A stretch of 64,000 bases of DNA from an uncultured Bacteroidales bacterium (GCA_902779705.1 CACZCR010000002.1:107228-171227); one strand, 5' to 3'; numbered from the stretch's first letter, positions 52,391 through 62,183 are shown. The notes: a model not told the origin generated them from the sequence alone. Translations and numbers: made by a program.

Positions 52391-54369
52391 ACTATAGACA
52401 ACTAACCGACACTGAGGAGCAACAACTGCGTTCTCAGGGTTGTACCGCACAAAACTGGCGCCAGGTATTAGTCAAAGAGGGTTTCGACCCGGCCTATGTG
52501 CGCGACGCACGCTTCTCCGGAGACATTCGACTGGGTGTGTTCGGCCAGGAGTTTGAGCTGCCGGGAGGCATATCCGTGCCGTCGGGTATCTACCACGCCA
52601 TGCTTCACAATGTGGAGGTGGGCGACAATGTGCGCCTGTATAATGTCAACAACTATATCGCCAACTACCGCATCGGACAGAACACCTGTATCGAGAACAT
52701 CAACTCCATCCTGGTGGATGGTAAGACCAGTTTCGGTAATGGGGTTCGTGTAGCCGTGATGAACGAAGGCGGAGGACGCGAGATACCTATCTTCGACCAT
52801 CTGTCTGCCAGCCTGGCGTATGTGATGACGCTCTATCGTCACCGTCCCGAGCTGATTAGCGTGCTCGACCAAATGGTGGACGAATATGCTGCCCAGCAGC
52901 AATCCGACATGGGTGTGATTGGTGAGGATGTACGCATGATCAACTGCGGTTCGATCAAAAACGTACGCATCGGCGACTGCGCCGTACTGGATGGCGTCAG
53001 CCGCCTCAAGAACGGTACCGTCAACTCCAATCGCCAAGCACCCGTCAAACTGGGTTCGGGTGTCAAGTGTACCGATTTCATCATCGCTTCGGGTGTCACC
53101 ATCGGCGACTCGACGCTGGTGGACCGCTGCTTTGTAGGACAAGGTTGTATCTTCGACAAGCACTATTCGGCAGGCGAGTCGCTGTTCTTCAGCAACTGCC
53201 AGGGTATGCACGGCGAGGCCTGTGCTATCTTTGCCGGACCATATACGGTGACCCACCACAAATCGACCTTGCTGATCGCGGGTATGTTCTCGTTCCTGAA
53301 TGCCGGCTCGGGTAGCAACCAGTCTAACCACATGTACAAGCTCGGTCCTATCCATCAGGGCTTGGCCGAACGCGGCGCCAAGACCACGTCCGACTCCTAC
53401 CTGCTGTGGCCGTCTAAGATTGGTGCGTTCTCGCTCGTGATGGGACGTCACACCCACCACTCCGACACCTCTGAGCTGCCGTTCTCCTATCTGATAGAGA
53501 ACCAGTCGGAGACCTATCTGGTGCCGGGTGCTAACCTGCGTACCGTAGGTACGATCCGTGATGCACAGAAGTGGCCTAAGCGTGACAACCGACAAGATCC
53601 TGTCAAACTGGACCAGATCAACTTCAACCTACTCTCGCCATATACCGTGCAGAAGATGTGGCGCGGCCGCGAGATACTGGACCATCTGCAGACCCTGTCC
53701 GGTGCCAACACCGAGGTGTATGGCTATAACAACTGTAAGATCCGCAATACCTCGCTCGTTCATGGACGCGAGCTGTATGAGATCGGTATATGTAAGTTCT
53801 TGGGCAACTCGCTGATCTCCCGTCTGGAGAACCGAGAGCTCAAGAGTATCGACGATGTACGCGCGGCACTACGTCCGGATACCCCTGTCGGACTGGGCGA
53901 CTGGGCCGACTTGGCAGGACTGATAGCCCCTATCAGCGAAGTCAAACGACTGTTGGACGATATCGAGGCCGGCAAGCTGACGCTCGACCAGATCCAAGAG
54001 CGGTTTGTGGAGATGCATAGCAACTACTACTCCTACGAGTGGACCTGGGCGCTCGCTCACCTGGAGCAGATCTGGGGATGCAGTGTCGAAGAGGTGACGT
54101 TGGAGCAGGTGACCGCTGTGGTCAACCGCTGGCTCAAGGCTGTGGTAGACCTCGATCATATGGTTTATAACGATGCCCGCAAGGAGTTTAACCTCAACAG
54201 CCAGACAGGCTTCGGCGTGGACGGTAACGGCAGCACCCGGAAAGCTGACTTCGAGTCCGTACGCGGTAGCTTTGAGTCCAATTCGTTTGTCAAGGCCGTG
54301 CTCGAGCACATCGACCGCAAGACGGCGCTGGGCAACAAGATACTCGACCAACTGGCGAAAGTGAAATAG
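52387..54369 (+). CDS. DUF4954-like left-handed beta-helix protein
   Basis: A 660-residue protein that resembles the Bacteroidota DUF4954 family. Its centre carries hexapeptide-type beta-helix repeats (NVEVGDNVRLYNVNNYIANY, IGQNTCIENINSI, MINCGSIKNVRIGDCAVLDG), as in sugar-nucleotide acyl- or nucleotidyltransferases. The C-terminal third is helical. The ATG at 52387 overlaps the exonuclease stop (ATGA); a longer frame would lie inside that gene. Substrate unknown; a sugar-nucleotide-related activity is a guess. Confidence 0.82.
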   Translation: MNYRQLTDTEEQQLRSQGCTAQNWRQVLVKEGFDPAYVRDARFSGDIRLGVFGQEFELPGGISVPSGIYHAMLHNVEVGDNVRLYNVNNYIANYRIGQNTCIENINSILVDGKTSFGNGVRVAVMNEGGGREIPIFDHLSASLAYVMTLYRHRPELISVLDQMVDEYAAQQQSDMGVIGEDVRMINCGSIKNVRIGDCAVLDGVSRLKNGTVNSNRQAPVKLGSGVKCTDFIIASGVTIGDSTLVDRCFVGQGCIFDKHYSAGESLFFSNCQGMHGEACAIFAGPYTVTHHKSTLLIAGMFSFLNAGSGSNQSNHMYKLGPIHQGLAERGAKTTSDSYLLWPSKIGAFSLVMGRHTHHSDTSELPFSYLIENQSETYLVPGANLRTVGTIRDAQKWPKRDNRQDPVKLDQINFNLLSPYTVQKMWRGREILDHLQTLSGANTEVYGYNNCKIRNTSLVHGRELYEIGICKFLGNSLISRLENRELKSIDDVRAALRPDTPVGLGDWADLAGLIAPISEVKRLLDDIEAGKLTLDQIQERFVEMHSNYYSYEWTWALAHLEQIWGCSVEEVTLEQVTAVVNRWLKAVVDLDHMVYNDARKEFNLNSQTGFGVDGNGSTRKADFESVRGSFESNSFVKAVLEHIDRKTALGNKILDQLAKVK

Positions 54370-54383
54370 GCAAAAATAGGCGA

Positions 54384-55193
54384 ATGGCGAATGCAAGACT
54401 TACCATATTAGGCTCAGGGAGCGCACGCCCCACGTTCCAGAACTCTCCTTCGGGACAGATCTTAGATCTATGTGACAAGTCGTTTCTAATCGACTGTGGC
54501 GAAGGCGTGCAACTGACCATGGCGCGTATGGGCATTCGCACATCGAGGCTCTACAACATCTTCATTTCCCACCTGCATGGTGACCACTGTTTCGGGCTGC
54601 TCGGACTGCTGTCTACGCTGTCGATGCAGGGACGGCTGCAGCCGATGCATATATACGCCCACGCGGACTTGGAGAAGTTGCTGCGTCCGCAGCTGGACTA
54701 CTATTGCCGGGACATGAACTACGAGATCATCTTCCATCCGATCAACCCGCGTAAACGGGCGGTGATCTTCGAGGATCGGACGGTGCAGGTAGAGACGATA
54801 CCATTGAAGCACTCGGTGCCGTGCTGCGGATTTCTGTTCTCTGAGACCCACCGTCAACCAGATGGTGAGGGCGGATTCATCCGCGTGCCCCGTCAGCGCT
54901 ATGCCTATTGCTCCGACACGCTCTATACCGAGAAGATCATCGACATCGTTCGGGGTGTGGATTTGCTCTACCACGAGTCGACCTTCCTGGAGGCACAAGC
55001 CAAGCTCTGCCGCACCGTCATGCACTCCACAGCGGCGCAGGCAGCCACTATAGCGCTCAAGGCGCAGGTGGGTCAGTTGCTCATCGGCCACTATTCGGCA
55101 CGGGTGATCGACCATACCGAGTTTTTGAACGAAGCACAAGTTGTCTTCCCCAACACCCTCCTCGCCCGCGAAGGAGAAACGATAGAGTTTTGA
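54384..55193 (+). CDS. rnz: Ribonuclease Z
   Basis: A 269-residue metallo-beta-lactamase-fold nuclease with the zinc motif HLHGDHCFG, a further His in LKHSVPCCGF, Asp in CSDTLYT and His in IGHYSARV. It cleaves the 3' trailer of tRNA precursors. It is shorter than the typical 300-residue enzyme, and the exosite region seems reduced. The start codon lies in a GCGAATGGCGAATG repeat. It is followed at once by radA. Confidence 0.88.
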   Translation: MANARLTILGSGSARPTFQNSPSGQILDLCDKSFLIDCGEGVQLTMARMGIRTSRLYNIFISHLHGDHCFGLLGLLSTLSMQGRLQPMHIYAHADLEKLLRPQLDYYCRDMNYEIIFHPINPRKRAVIFEDRTVQVETIPLKHSVPCCGFLFSETHRQPDGEGGFIRVPRQRYAYCSDTLYTEKIIDIVRGVDLLYHESTFLEAQAKLCRTVMHSTAAQAATIALKAQVGQLLIGHYSARVIDHTEFLNEAQVVFPNTLLAREGETIEF

Positions 55194-55194
55194 A

Positions 55195-56550
55195 ATGTCC
55201 AATCGTAAATCACAATATGTTTGTTCGTCCTGCGGCGCCAAAGCTCCGCAGCTATTAGGCCGTTGTCCCGTCTGCGGCGAATGGGGAACGTATCAAGAGG
55301 AAATCATACAGCAAAGCGGTCCTACAGCAAAGCGGTCCTACAGCATTAGCGGTCAGCCGAAACGTCTACAAGACGTTGAGGCTACCGAAGAGATGCGTAT
55401 CGACATGCACAATGGCGAGTTGAACCGCGTGCTGGGCGGCGGACTGGTGCCGGGCAGTCTGGTGCTGCTGGGTGGCGAACCCGGTATCGGCAAATCGACG
55501 CTGGCGCTACAGGTGCTGCTACAGTTGACCGATCTGCGCACACTCTATGCCTCCGGCGAGGAGAGTGCACGCCAACTCAAGCTGCGTGCCGAACGTCTGG
55601 CAGGCAATCCGGAGAACCTGTATATTTGCGCTGAGACATCGCTCGACCGTATCTTCGACCACGTCAACGAGCTCAAACCCCAGATCGTGGTCATCGACTC
55701 GATCCAGACCATCGGCACATCGGCCATCGAAGCCTCTATCGGCTCTATCAGCCAGATACGCGAGTGTGCGGTGCGGATATTGGATTTTGCCAAGTCCAAC
55801 AATATACCCTTTATCATCGTTGGCCACATCACCAAAGAGGGCACGCTGGCCGGACCTAAGGTGCTGGAGCATATAGTGGACACGGTGCTTCAGTTTGAGG
55901 GTGACCAGCACTATATGTACCGCATTCTGCGGGCACAGAAGAACCGTTTCGGTTCGACCTCTGAGCTGGGTATCTATGAGATGCGTCAGGACGGACTGCG
56001 TGAGGTGTCCAACCCCTCCGAGCTGCTGCTCTCCACCTCCCGTGAGGGCCTTTCGGGTATCAGTATATCGGCCGCTATCGAAGGTATGCGTCCTTTCCTG
56101 ATCGAGGTACAGGCATTGGTCTCTTCGGCAGCGTATGGCACGCCGCAACGCTCGTCTACGGGGTTTGATGTCAAGCGATTGAACATGCTGCTGGCGGTGC
56201 TGGAGAAGCGGGTTGGATTCAAGCTCTTACAGAAAGATGTGTTCCTCAATATAGCCGGCGGTCTGCGGGTGAACGATCCCGCTATCGACCTCAGTGTGCT
56301 GGCCGCTATCTTGTCGTCCAACATGGACGTGCCGCTCGACCCGAACACCTGTCTGACCGGCGAGGTGGGACTGGCGGGTGAGATACGCCCGGTGGCGCGA
56401 CTGGAGCAACGTATACGCGAAGCCGAGAAACTGGGTTTCCAACGCATCATCATCCCAGCGGGACAACAACTGTCCCTGCCCGATAGCAAGATCAAGATCT
56501 TGCCTGTAAGCAAAGTAACCGACGCTTTTAGGCTGATCATACAACAATAA
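55195..56550 (+). CDS. radA: DNA repair protein RadA (Sms)
   Basis: A 451-residue RecA-like protein. The zinc finger is CSSCGAKAPQLLGRCPVC, Walker A is GGEPGIGKST, the RadA motif is KNRFGST, and the C-terminal domain is Lon-like. It helps process recombination intermediates. Residues 38-53 (IQQSGPTAKRSYSISG) are encoded by three reverse units of the 16-bp covarying-arm repeat, inserted in the linker between zinc finger and ATPase. The first codons (SNRKSQ) overlap an AATCGTAAATC repeat. It starts one base after the RNase Z stop. Confidence 0.94.
   Translation: MSNRKSQYVCSSCGAKAPQLLGRCPVCGEWGTYQEEIIQQSGPTAKRSYSISGQPKRLQDVEATEEMRIDMHNGELNRVLGGGLVPGSLVLLGGEPGIGKSTLALQVLLQLTDLRTLYASGEESARQLKLRAERLAGNPENLYICAETSLDRIFDHVNELKPQIVVIDSIQTIGTSAIEASIGSISQIRECAVRILDFAKSNNIPFIIVGHITKEGTLAGPKVLEHIVDTVLQFEGDQHYMYRILRAQKNRFGSTSELGIYEMRQDGLREVSNPSELLLSTSREGLSGISISAAIEGMRPFLIEVQALVSSAAYGTPQRSSTGFDVKRLNMLLAVLEKRVGFKLLQKDVFLNIAGGLRVNDPAIDLSVLAAILSSNMDVPLDPNTCLTGEVGLAGEIRPVARLEQRIREAEKLGFQRIIIPAGQQLSLPDSKIKILPVSKVTDAFRLIIQQ
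55307..55355 (-). repeat. Three covarying-arm repeat units inserted in radA
   Basis: On the plus strand TACAGCAAAGCGGTCC occurs twice (55307-55322, 55323-55338) and is followed by TACAGCATTAGCGGTCA (55339-55355). They are the reverse complement of GACCGCTTTGCTGTA units. The three units together keep the radA frame open. Confidence 0.9.
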
Positions 56551-56586
56551 ATCATTACAACAATAAATCAATACAACATTCCATCA

Positions 56587-57381
56587 ATGAAATTCGCAAT
56601 AGTAACCGGCGCCAGCAGCGGAATAGGTCTGCACTACGCCACCCAACTGGCACGCGACTATCACTATCCGCTACTGCTCATCAGCAACCAAGCTGCTGAG
56701 TTGGAGGCGCTCGCCCATCAGTTGAGCGAGGCGTATGGTGTGGATGCCATCCCCTACTATTGCGACCTCAGTCAAGCCGATGCGGCGGATCGTATCTATG
56801 CGTTCTGTCAGGAGCGGGGCATCGAGGTCGAGGTGCTGGTCAACAACGCCGGTATGCTCATTTTTGATGCGTTTATCCATGCCCCGATGGCCAAGACCGA
56901 GACGCTGCTGATGCTGCATGTGGTCACCGCCACCAAGCTCTGTCGGCTGTTTGCGCCGGAGATGTGCGAACGGGGTCGCGGTTTTATATTGAATATGTCT
57001 TCGATGTCCGCTTGGATGGCTATGCCATCCATCGTGTGCTACAACGCGTCTAAGAGCTATGTGCTCAATTTCTCGCGTGCGCTGTGGTATGAGCTGCGTC
57101 CCAAGGGCGTTCATGTGCTGGCTGTCACCCCGGGTTCGACCGATACGGGACTGCTGCCGTTTGGCGACACGTTCGGACGCATCCTGCGCGCGGTAGGTAT
57201 CACCATGCCGCCTGAGCGATTGGTGCGTTCGGCGCTGCGGAGCCTGTTCCACTCACGCCGCAAACGCTGTATGCCCGGCGCGTGGAACCACATCATCGTG
57301 CCGATCATCAACCACTTGCCCGACTGGGTGGTCTTCACCGCGATGCGCCACTTCCCGATGTTCCAAGAGAAGGCAAACTAA
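56587..57381 (+). CDS. Short-chain dehydrogenase/reductase
   Basis: A 264-residue classical SDR with the nucleotide-binding motif TGASSGIG, the NNAG motif and the catalytic Ser (LNMSSMSA) and YNASK (Tyr, Lys). PGSTDTGL follows as usual. Substrate unknown. It lies 36 bases after radA, separated by two copies of ACAACAATAAATCA. Weak hydrophobic segments near the C-terminus suggest membrane association. Confidence 0.86.
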   Translation: MKFAIVTGASSGIGLHYATQLARDYHYPLLLISNQAAELEALAHQLSEAYGVDAIPYYCDLSQADAADRIYAFCQERGIEVEVLVNNAGMLIFDAFIHAPMAKTETLLMLHVVTATKLCRLFAPEMCERGRGFILNMSSMSAWMAMPSIVCYNASKSYVLNFSRALWYELRPKGVHVLAVTPGSTDTGLLPFGDTFGRILRAVGITMPPERLVRSALRSLFHSRRKRCMPGAWNHIIVPIINHLPDWVVFTAMRHFPMFQEKAN

Positions 57382-57418
57382 GATACGAAACAAAAACACA
57401 ATACAAAACTTTACTCAC

Positions 57419-59677
57419 ATGAAAACAACAACCCATAGACGACTGTTCCAACTGCTAATGGTCAGCTTGTTGGTTTTCTGTTGGTCGACAACTCACGTGT
57501 ATGCGCGCAGCAGCCACCATGGCACATGTGGTGACAATGTGGAGTGGACACTGACCGACGGTATCCTGACGTTCTACGGTTCGGGGCCGATGCAAGATTT
57601 TAGTTGGTCCAGGCCTTGGCGCGAGCGTAATGTCAAAGAGGTGGTGATCAAAGAAGGTATCACCCGTATCGGCAACCGCACTTTTGAGGACTGCGTCAAG
57701 TTGACCAAGATCTCGATGCCGAGTACGCTTGAGTCGATAGGCGATAGTGCTTTCTATGACTGCTATGGTCTGACCAAGGTAGTGCTGCCCAATTCGGTCA
57801 AGGAGATTGGTAACGGCTGTTTCTTTTTTTGCAAGAACATGACTACCCTCGTGCTGTCCAATCAGCTGGAGTATGTGGGTCAATTGGCATTCTTCTACTG
57901 CCAGCAACTGCAGTATATCACGCTGCCTAACAGTGTGCGGTTTGTGGGTAGCGAAGCGTTTCGTGAGTGTCCCAGCCTAACCGTCCTGATTGTGCCGGAC
58001 GAGCCGTTTGAGACCAACCAAGGCAAAGCGCTCAATCTGTCTTTCTGCGGACAGCTGTCGCTGGTTCGAGGCAACCATACGCTCTGTCCGGAGTATATGT
58101 ATCAGTATATTCCTAAGAACTGCCCCTTTATGATCGAAGGCAACCCGCGCCGCGAGTATGCCGGTACGATCAAGAGCGGCAATAAGGTGATCGTCCCCGC
58201 GCTGCGCGAGTACACGGCTGACGAGGCCATCGACGAGGTAGAGGCTATCTTCCGCGAGCATTTCAATATGTCCAACCCGTGTATATATTACGACAAAACC
58301 CAGCAGCACCTGTCCAAGCTGCTGACGATGCTCGAGTACCCGGTCTATAAGCAGGTGCTTGACCACTACTATGACGCCTTTATCGAAGCCGGCCGCAAGA
58401 ACCGACTGGAGGCAGCCAGTATGGCAGCGTTCAAACACCTGATGCTGGGCGGTAGAGACGAAGAGGAGTTGATGTGGGACATCATCATCACGCGATACGG
58501 ACTGGCCAAGAAGACCGACAACACGCGTTTTCTGATGGGCAAGTTCAAAGACGTATCGATGTTGCGTCAGGATGCCTACCAAGCCACTATCGACTCGCTA
58601 ACCACGGTCTATTATGATGTAATTTATCCTGAGACCTTGCGAGATATGAGTGGCTATTGGGTGTCGATCAACGATACCACCCCCGAAGGCACCTTGGCCG
58701 ATGCGCCCGAGCATATACTGAATATAGTAGATGTGACTATTCCCACAGGCACTATGATCCTGAGTTCGCCCAAGTGTGAGTGGAAGGCCAAAAAGTCCCG
58801 GTATCTGTGGAACGACAAGACCCACGATGACAACAAACTCCGGTACTCCTACAACACAGGATTCAACAGCAATACCGGTTCCATGCAGCTACTATTCAGT
58901 AAACAAAGCAAGAAAGAAGGTAACCCCAAAGCACAGCAGCAGGCGCTGGACCTGATGCAGGACTTCGAAGCCACGATGAAAGTGAGTTTAGACCATTTTC
59001 AGAAAGAGCTGAACTACGGTCTTGCCCACAACTACATTAGTTGGGGCAAATGGGGCGCAGGAACTGCTGTAGGTATCGGAATAGGTATCGGTGTACAAGT
59101 AGTAGCTTTAGCGGTGGTGGCTGCGATCATCTATTCGTCCAATATTGAGAATGCCGAAGATTACGAGATCATAATGACCCCGATGGCTCCTAACTTAATG
59201 GATGTGAGGGTGCGCTATGCACACACGCGATTCAACTATAATAATGGGACCTCTAAGCACAAAGAGGATGTTAGTCATCTTACGTTTGTCAAGTGGGAAG
59301 AGTCGGACAGCACGATCTTTGTCTCCAAAAACGGAAAACCGATCTTCATAGGCGACGACATCGAGACTTTCAGCCCGCTGCTGAACGGCTATAACGCCAG
59401 CCACAAGAAGGCCAACTACCAGCTCATCAATCGCAATAGCATGGAGAAGATGAGACAAAAAGCCGAGCTGATGCTGCAGGCGCAAGAGCGCAAGCAGGCC
59501 GCGAATGCCAAGGCTGCACAACAGGCGGCGCAAAAGGAGGCGCAAAAGGCCAAGCAGGCTAAACAGGGCAAGTCATCCAAGAAAGCCAAGAAATCCAAAC
59601 AAACCAAACAATCCGAACAGGCTCAACCTACTCCACCGGCCAACACCGAGGATGGCAATGATGTGCTGTTCTTCTAA
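57419..59677 (+). CDS. BspA-type leucine-rich repeat membrane protein with Lys/Ala-rich tail
   Basis: A 752-residue protein with signal peptide MKTTTHRRLFQLLMVSLLVFCWSTTHVYA (given as two parts: first 17 residues and FCWSTTHVYA). Residues about 74-217 carry LRR_5 repeats of BspA type (LTKISMPSTLESIGDSAFYDC). A helical region of about 280 residues follows, then one strong membrane helix at about 545-572 (GIGIGIGVQVVALAVVAAII), a soluble region, and a coiled, Ala/Lys/Gln-rich tail from 681. There is no sorting-type tail. It is the first gene of an uncharacterised run that continues with two coiled-coil proteins. Function unknown; binding or scaffold role is likely. Confidence 0.78.
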   Translation: MKTTTHRRLFQLLMVSLLVFCWSTTHVYARSSHHGTCGDNVEWTLTDGILTFYGSGPMQDFSWSRPWRERNVKEVVIKEGITRIGNRTFEDCVKLTKISMPSTLESIGDSAFYDCYGLTKVVLPNSVKEIGNGCFFFCKNMTTLVLSNQLEYVGQLAFFYCQQLQYITLPNSVRFVGSEAFRECPSLTVLIVPDEPFETNQGKALNLSFCGQLSLVRGNHTLCPEYMYQYIPKNCPFMIEGNPRREYAGTIKSGNKVIVPALREYTADEAIDEVEAIFREHFNMSNPCIYYDKTQQHLSKLLTMLEYPVYKQVLDHYYDAFIEAGRKNRLEAASMAAFKHLMLGGRDEEELMWDIIITRYGLAKKTDNTRFLMGKFKDVSMLRQDAYQATIDSLTTVYYDVIYPETLRDMSGYWVSINDTTPEGTLADAPEHILNIVDVTIPTGTMILSSPKCEWKAKKSRYLWNDKTHDDNKLRYSYNTGFNSNTGSMQLLFSKQSKKEGNPKAQQQALDLMQDFEATMKVSLDHFQKELNYGLAHNYISWGKWGAGTAVGIGIGIGVQVVALAVVAAIIYSSNIENAEDYEIIMTPMAPNLMDVRVRYAHTRFNYNNGTSKHKEDVSHLTFVKWEESDSTIFVSKNGKPIFIGDDIETFSPLLNGYNASHKKANYQLINRNSMEKMRQKAELMLQAQERKQAANAKAAQQAAQKEAQKAKQAKQGKSSKKAKKSKQTKQSEQAQPTPPANTEDGNDVLFF

Positions 59678-59699
59678 TACTGTAAAAACTACTACCAAC

Positions 59700-60575
59700 A
59701 TGAAAAAAATAGCAATTATACTCTTTGTTTTCATCTCTTGTAATATAGAGATTTGTGTCGCTCAAAGATCTATTCAACAAGATCTTATGTCTGGCTTTAA
59801 CACCAGTGGAGGTAAGAATCCGTCTATTGATTACATACAAAATTTGCAAGCCTCGAAAAAAGAGTGGGAAAAAAAACTATCAGAATTACGGACACAACTT
59901 AGTATACATCGATCTTCAAGCAAGCCATATTATGTGTCTGATTCGGCTTGGGTAAGAGCAGAGGAATCAATTCTTTTGAACATTAAATATGCTCAAAAAA
60001 ACATTGAAATATTAAATAAGCAAATTAGGAATGCAAAAAGCGAGGAGGATTATATACAAAAGCAAGTAAGGAAAGCGCTGGAAGAGGCAGAGAGACAGAA
60101 AAAAATACAAGACAAAAAGGAAGAAAGTGAAAAGTTAAAAAATGATGCGTTACAGCAATTAGAATATCTTGATAAAATGGGAGAGTTGGATCCCAAATAC
60201 AAAAGTTGGCTACAATCCCTTAGAGCCGGCCAACAGGCAATACAAAACAGGAATGATGCGCAACGTATAAATCAGGCAGGCCATCAAGGCGGATTCGAGC
60301 AAATGCCCAAAGATCGGAGTACCAAAATCGGCAGAAATAACTCCTATGCCACAGAAGCAAGTAACCCAGATCTTGCCAATAAAGTTAGCGGCTTACGAAC
60401 CAAAAGTGAACAAGCTAAACAAGCCGAGGGGAACAAAGGGAACCCGGCGCAAGGAGTCAATCTTGATGAATTACGCAAACGAATTGCTCAACTGAAAGGA
60501 GAAATTGAGGAACTTGAACGTGAAAAAGAAAGACAAGAAAAAGAAAATCAAAAAAATACTAACTCTAAAAAATAA
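59700..60575 (+). CDS. Secreted coiled-coil protein, unknown
   Basis: A 291-residue protein with a signal peptide (MKKIAIILFVFISCNIEICVA, then Q; 21 residues read as MKKIAIILFV and FISCNIEICVA). Long charged helices follow (KKEWEKKLSELRTQLS, EEAERQKKIQDKKEESEKLK, LRKRIAQLKGEIEELEREKE). The track-like frame upstream to 59505 lies inside the LRR gene and is rejected. Base composition is clearly more AT-rich than in the flanking genes. It lies 22 bases after the LRR gene and eight before the next coiled-coil gene. Confidence 0.7.
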   Translation: MKKIAIILFVFISCNIEICVAQRSIQQDLMSGFNTSGGKNPSIDYIQNLQASKKEWEKKLSELRTQLSIHRSSSKPYYVSDSAWVRAEESILLNIKYAQKNIEILNKQIRNAKSEEDYIQKQVRKALEEAERQKKIQDKKEESEKLKNDALQQLEYLDKMGELDPKYKSWLQSLRAGQQAIQNRNDAQRINQAGHQGGFEQMPKDRSTKIGRNNSYATEASNPDLANKVSGLRTKSEQAKQAEGNKGNPAQGVNLDELRKRIAQLKGEIEELEREKERQEKENQKNTNSKK

Positions 60576-60583
60576 TTCTACCT

Positions 60584-61531
60584 ATGAAAACAAGTAAATT
60601 ATTAAAGCATCGTTTTGCAGTGAGAATATCATCGATAGTGATATTTTCCCTTTTGGTAGGCGGTATTAACACCGTATGTTATGCACAAAGTAGCTCTGAA
60701 GCTGATAAACTACAAAGACAAATTGACGCATTGGAGGAGCAATTAGCCAAACTCAAAGCAGGATTGGATCAGCAGAATCCCCAAAACGAAGGAACAAGTC
60801 ATTATTGTTTTGAAAAAACCGTGTACCAAGAGGTTGGTGCTATGACGAATGAGGAATTTTTGGCATTGTGTCAAAAAGAGATTCCGGAATGGACCGCCAA
60901 ACAAGGCGACTCCAATTACACCATAGTAAGTTCTTGTAAAAAGACGCCCGAAGGAGTACAAGCAAATTATTGTATTACAACAGAGCCAAATGTAGTTAAT
61001 CCGATTAAGCCAGATCAACAAAAGCAAGATATTGAAAAAGAGTTAACTAAGATTGAGAATACAAAAAAAATGTATAAAGATCTTATTGCCTCTTTGCAAA
61101 CGGAACTAAAGTCTAATGGGATAGAAGTTGTAGATCAAGGTTTAAATTTAGCAATCAAACAAATCGAAATGACAGGAAAGGAGGTTGCTATGCTGGCTAA
61201 AGATCTAAAATATTTGAAAGACAAGATGATTGATGAAATGGCGAAAAAATACAACATCCCCAGACAGAATATTGAAAATGAAAATGCTCAATTAGTGGAC
61301 GATCTTACAAATATGGGCGACCATCTACTTTCATACATCCCAGAAGGTGACAAAGTATCGAATTACTATCTTTGGCGCATACTGAAAGTAACTCCTGAGT
61401 TTGGTAAGATGATAGGCAATACCGGTGCGATGATAAATATATACTTTCAAAAGGATGAGTTTCAAAAGAAACTTCAACAATTAGAGAATCGTGAAAAAGT
61501 ATTAAAAGCTAAACTAAACCAAAAGCCTTAA
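60584..61531 (+). CDS. Secreted coiled-coil protein, unknown
   Basis: A 315-residue protein with an N-terminal membrane or signal segment (ISSIVIFSLLVGGINTVCYA). It starts with a coiled coil (DKLQRQIDALEEQLAKLKAG). Next comes a small domain with four Cys (HYCFEKT, LALCQKE, SSCKK, NYCITT) that may form disulfides. A long helical region and a terminal coil complete it. It is AT-rich like the preceding gene and probably belongs to the same operon. No homologous family recognised. Confidence 0.7.
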   Translation: MKTSKLLKHRFAVRISSIVIFSLLVGGINTVCYAQSSSEADKLQRQIDALEEQLAKLKAGLDQQNPQNEGTSHYCFEKTVYQEVGAMTNEEFLALCQKEIPEWTAKQGDSNYTIVSSCKKTPEGVQANYCITTEPNVVNPIKPDQQKQDIEKELTKIENTKKMYKDLIASLQTELKSNGIEVVDQGLNLAIKQIEMTGKEVAMLAKDLKYLKDKMIDEMAKKYNIPRQNIENENAQLVDDLTNMGDHLLSYIPEGDKVSNYYLWRILKVTPEFGKMIGNTGAMINIYFQKDEFQKKLQQLENREKVLKAKLNQKP

Positions 61532-61565
61532 GATACGTCCAAGCAATCCAGAAACCGAAAGAATA

Positions 61566-62183
61566 ATGAAAGCCCAAAAGGGACATATACTCTATCGCAT
61601 CGACCGAGCACTAGCAATAGTGATTAAGGTCGATGCGGTGGTCTTGTTTGTGCTGCTTGCGTTAGCCTGTTTTGGCATCTCCTATCGGCCTCTTTGGTCC
61701 GTGTTCGGAGGACTCATACTGCTCTGCGTGCTGGTGCGAATGGTTTTAGCATTCTTCGTCAAAACAGAAGAGGAAGAGGAGTTTGAGGCGCAAGTCGAAT
61801 ATATCGTTGAGCAGCGTATGGCCAAGCAAGACCAAGCACACCAAGAATCCATCAAGGACTATTCGCCCCTGCGTGCCTTGAGCCCGGAGCAGACAGAACT
61901 GGTTCTACAACTACTATCTCACCTGCCCGACAATCCAAACAAAGCAGGACACATCAATCTGGCATTGGTGGCACACTATCTGACTGCCCTGCACAAGATG
62001 GGACACGCCGATCTGACGGACAAACACCACCTACGGCTGTGGGTGGCAGAAGTGACCCGCAAACAAGTGCCTAACTCAAGCCAATTCAACGAAGCCATTC
62101 CCAGTACCGCTGCTACCAAAGTAGCAAAAGCTCAAAAAGAACTGGAACATTCGATTTGTTCGATATCGAAATCGAAGTTTTGA
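61566..62183 (+). CDS. Membrane protein with cytoplasmic helical domain, unknown
   Basis: A 205-residue protein with two adjacent membrane helices (VDAVVLFVLLALACFGIS and GGLILLCVLVRMVLAFFV). An acidic hinge (KTEEEEEFEA) follows, then a helical C-terminal domain with LSPEQTELVLQLLSHLPDNP and LVAHYLTALHKMGHADL. The domain resembles small helical proteins of unknown function found in Bacteroidota mobile regions, but this was not confirmed. It overlaps the next promoter. It is the last gene of the run that starts with the LRR protein. Confidence 0.65.
   Translation: MKAQKGHILYRIDRALAIVIKVDAVVLFVLLALACFGISYRPLWSVFGGLILLCVLVRMVLAFFVKTEEEEEFEAQVEYIVEQRMAKQDQAHQESIKDYSPLRALSPEQTELVLQLLSHLPDNPNKAGHINLALVAHYLTALHKMGHADLTDKHHLRLWVAEVTRKQVPNSSQFNEAIPSTAATKVAKAQKELEHSICSISKSKF

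Noticed and set aside
43300..52400. Replication origin suggested by recF and dnaN
   Set aside because: The two genes are about 5 kb apart, dnaA is absent, and no cluster of DnaA boxes or AT-rich unwinding region was seen.
59505..59699. N-terminal extension of the coiled-coil protein at 59700
   Set aside because: It overlaps the 3' end of the LRR gene in another frame and would hide the signal peptide.
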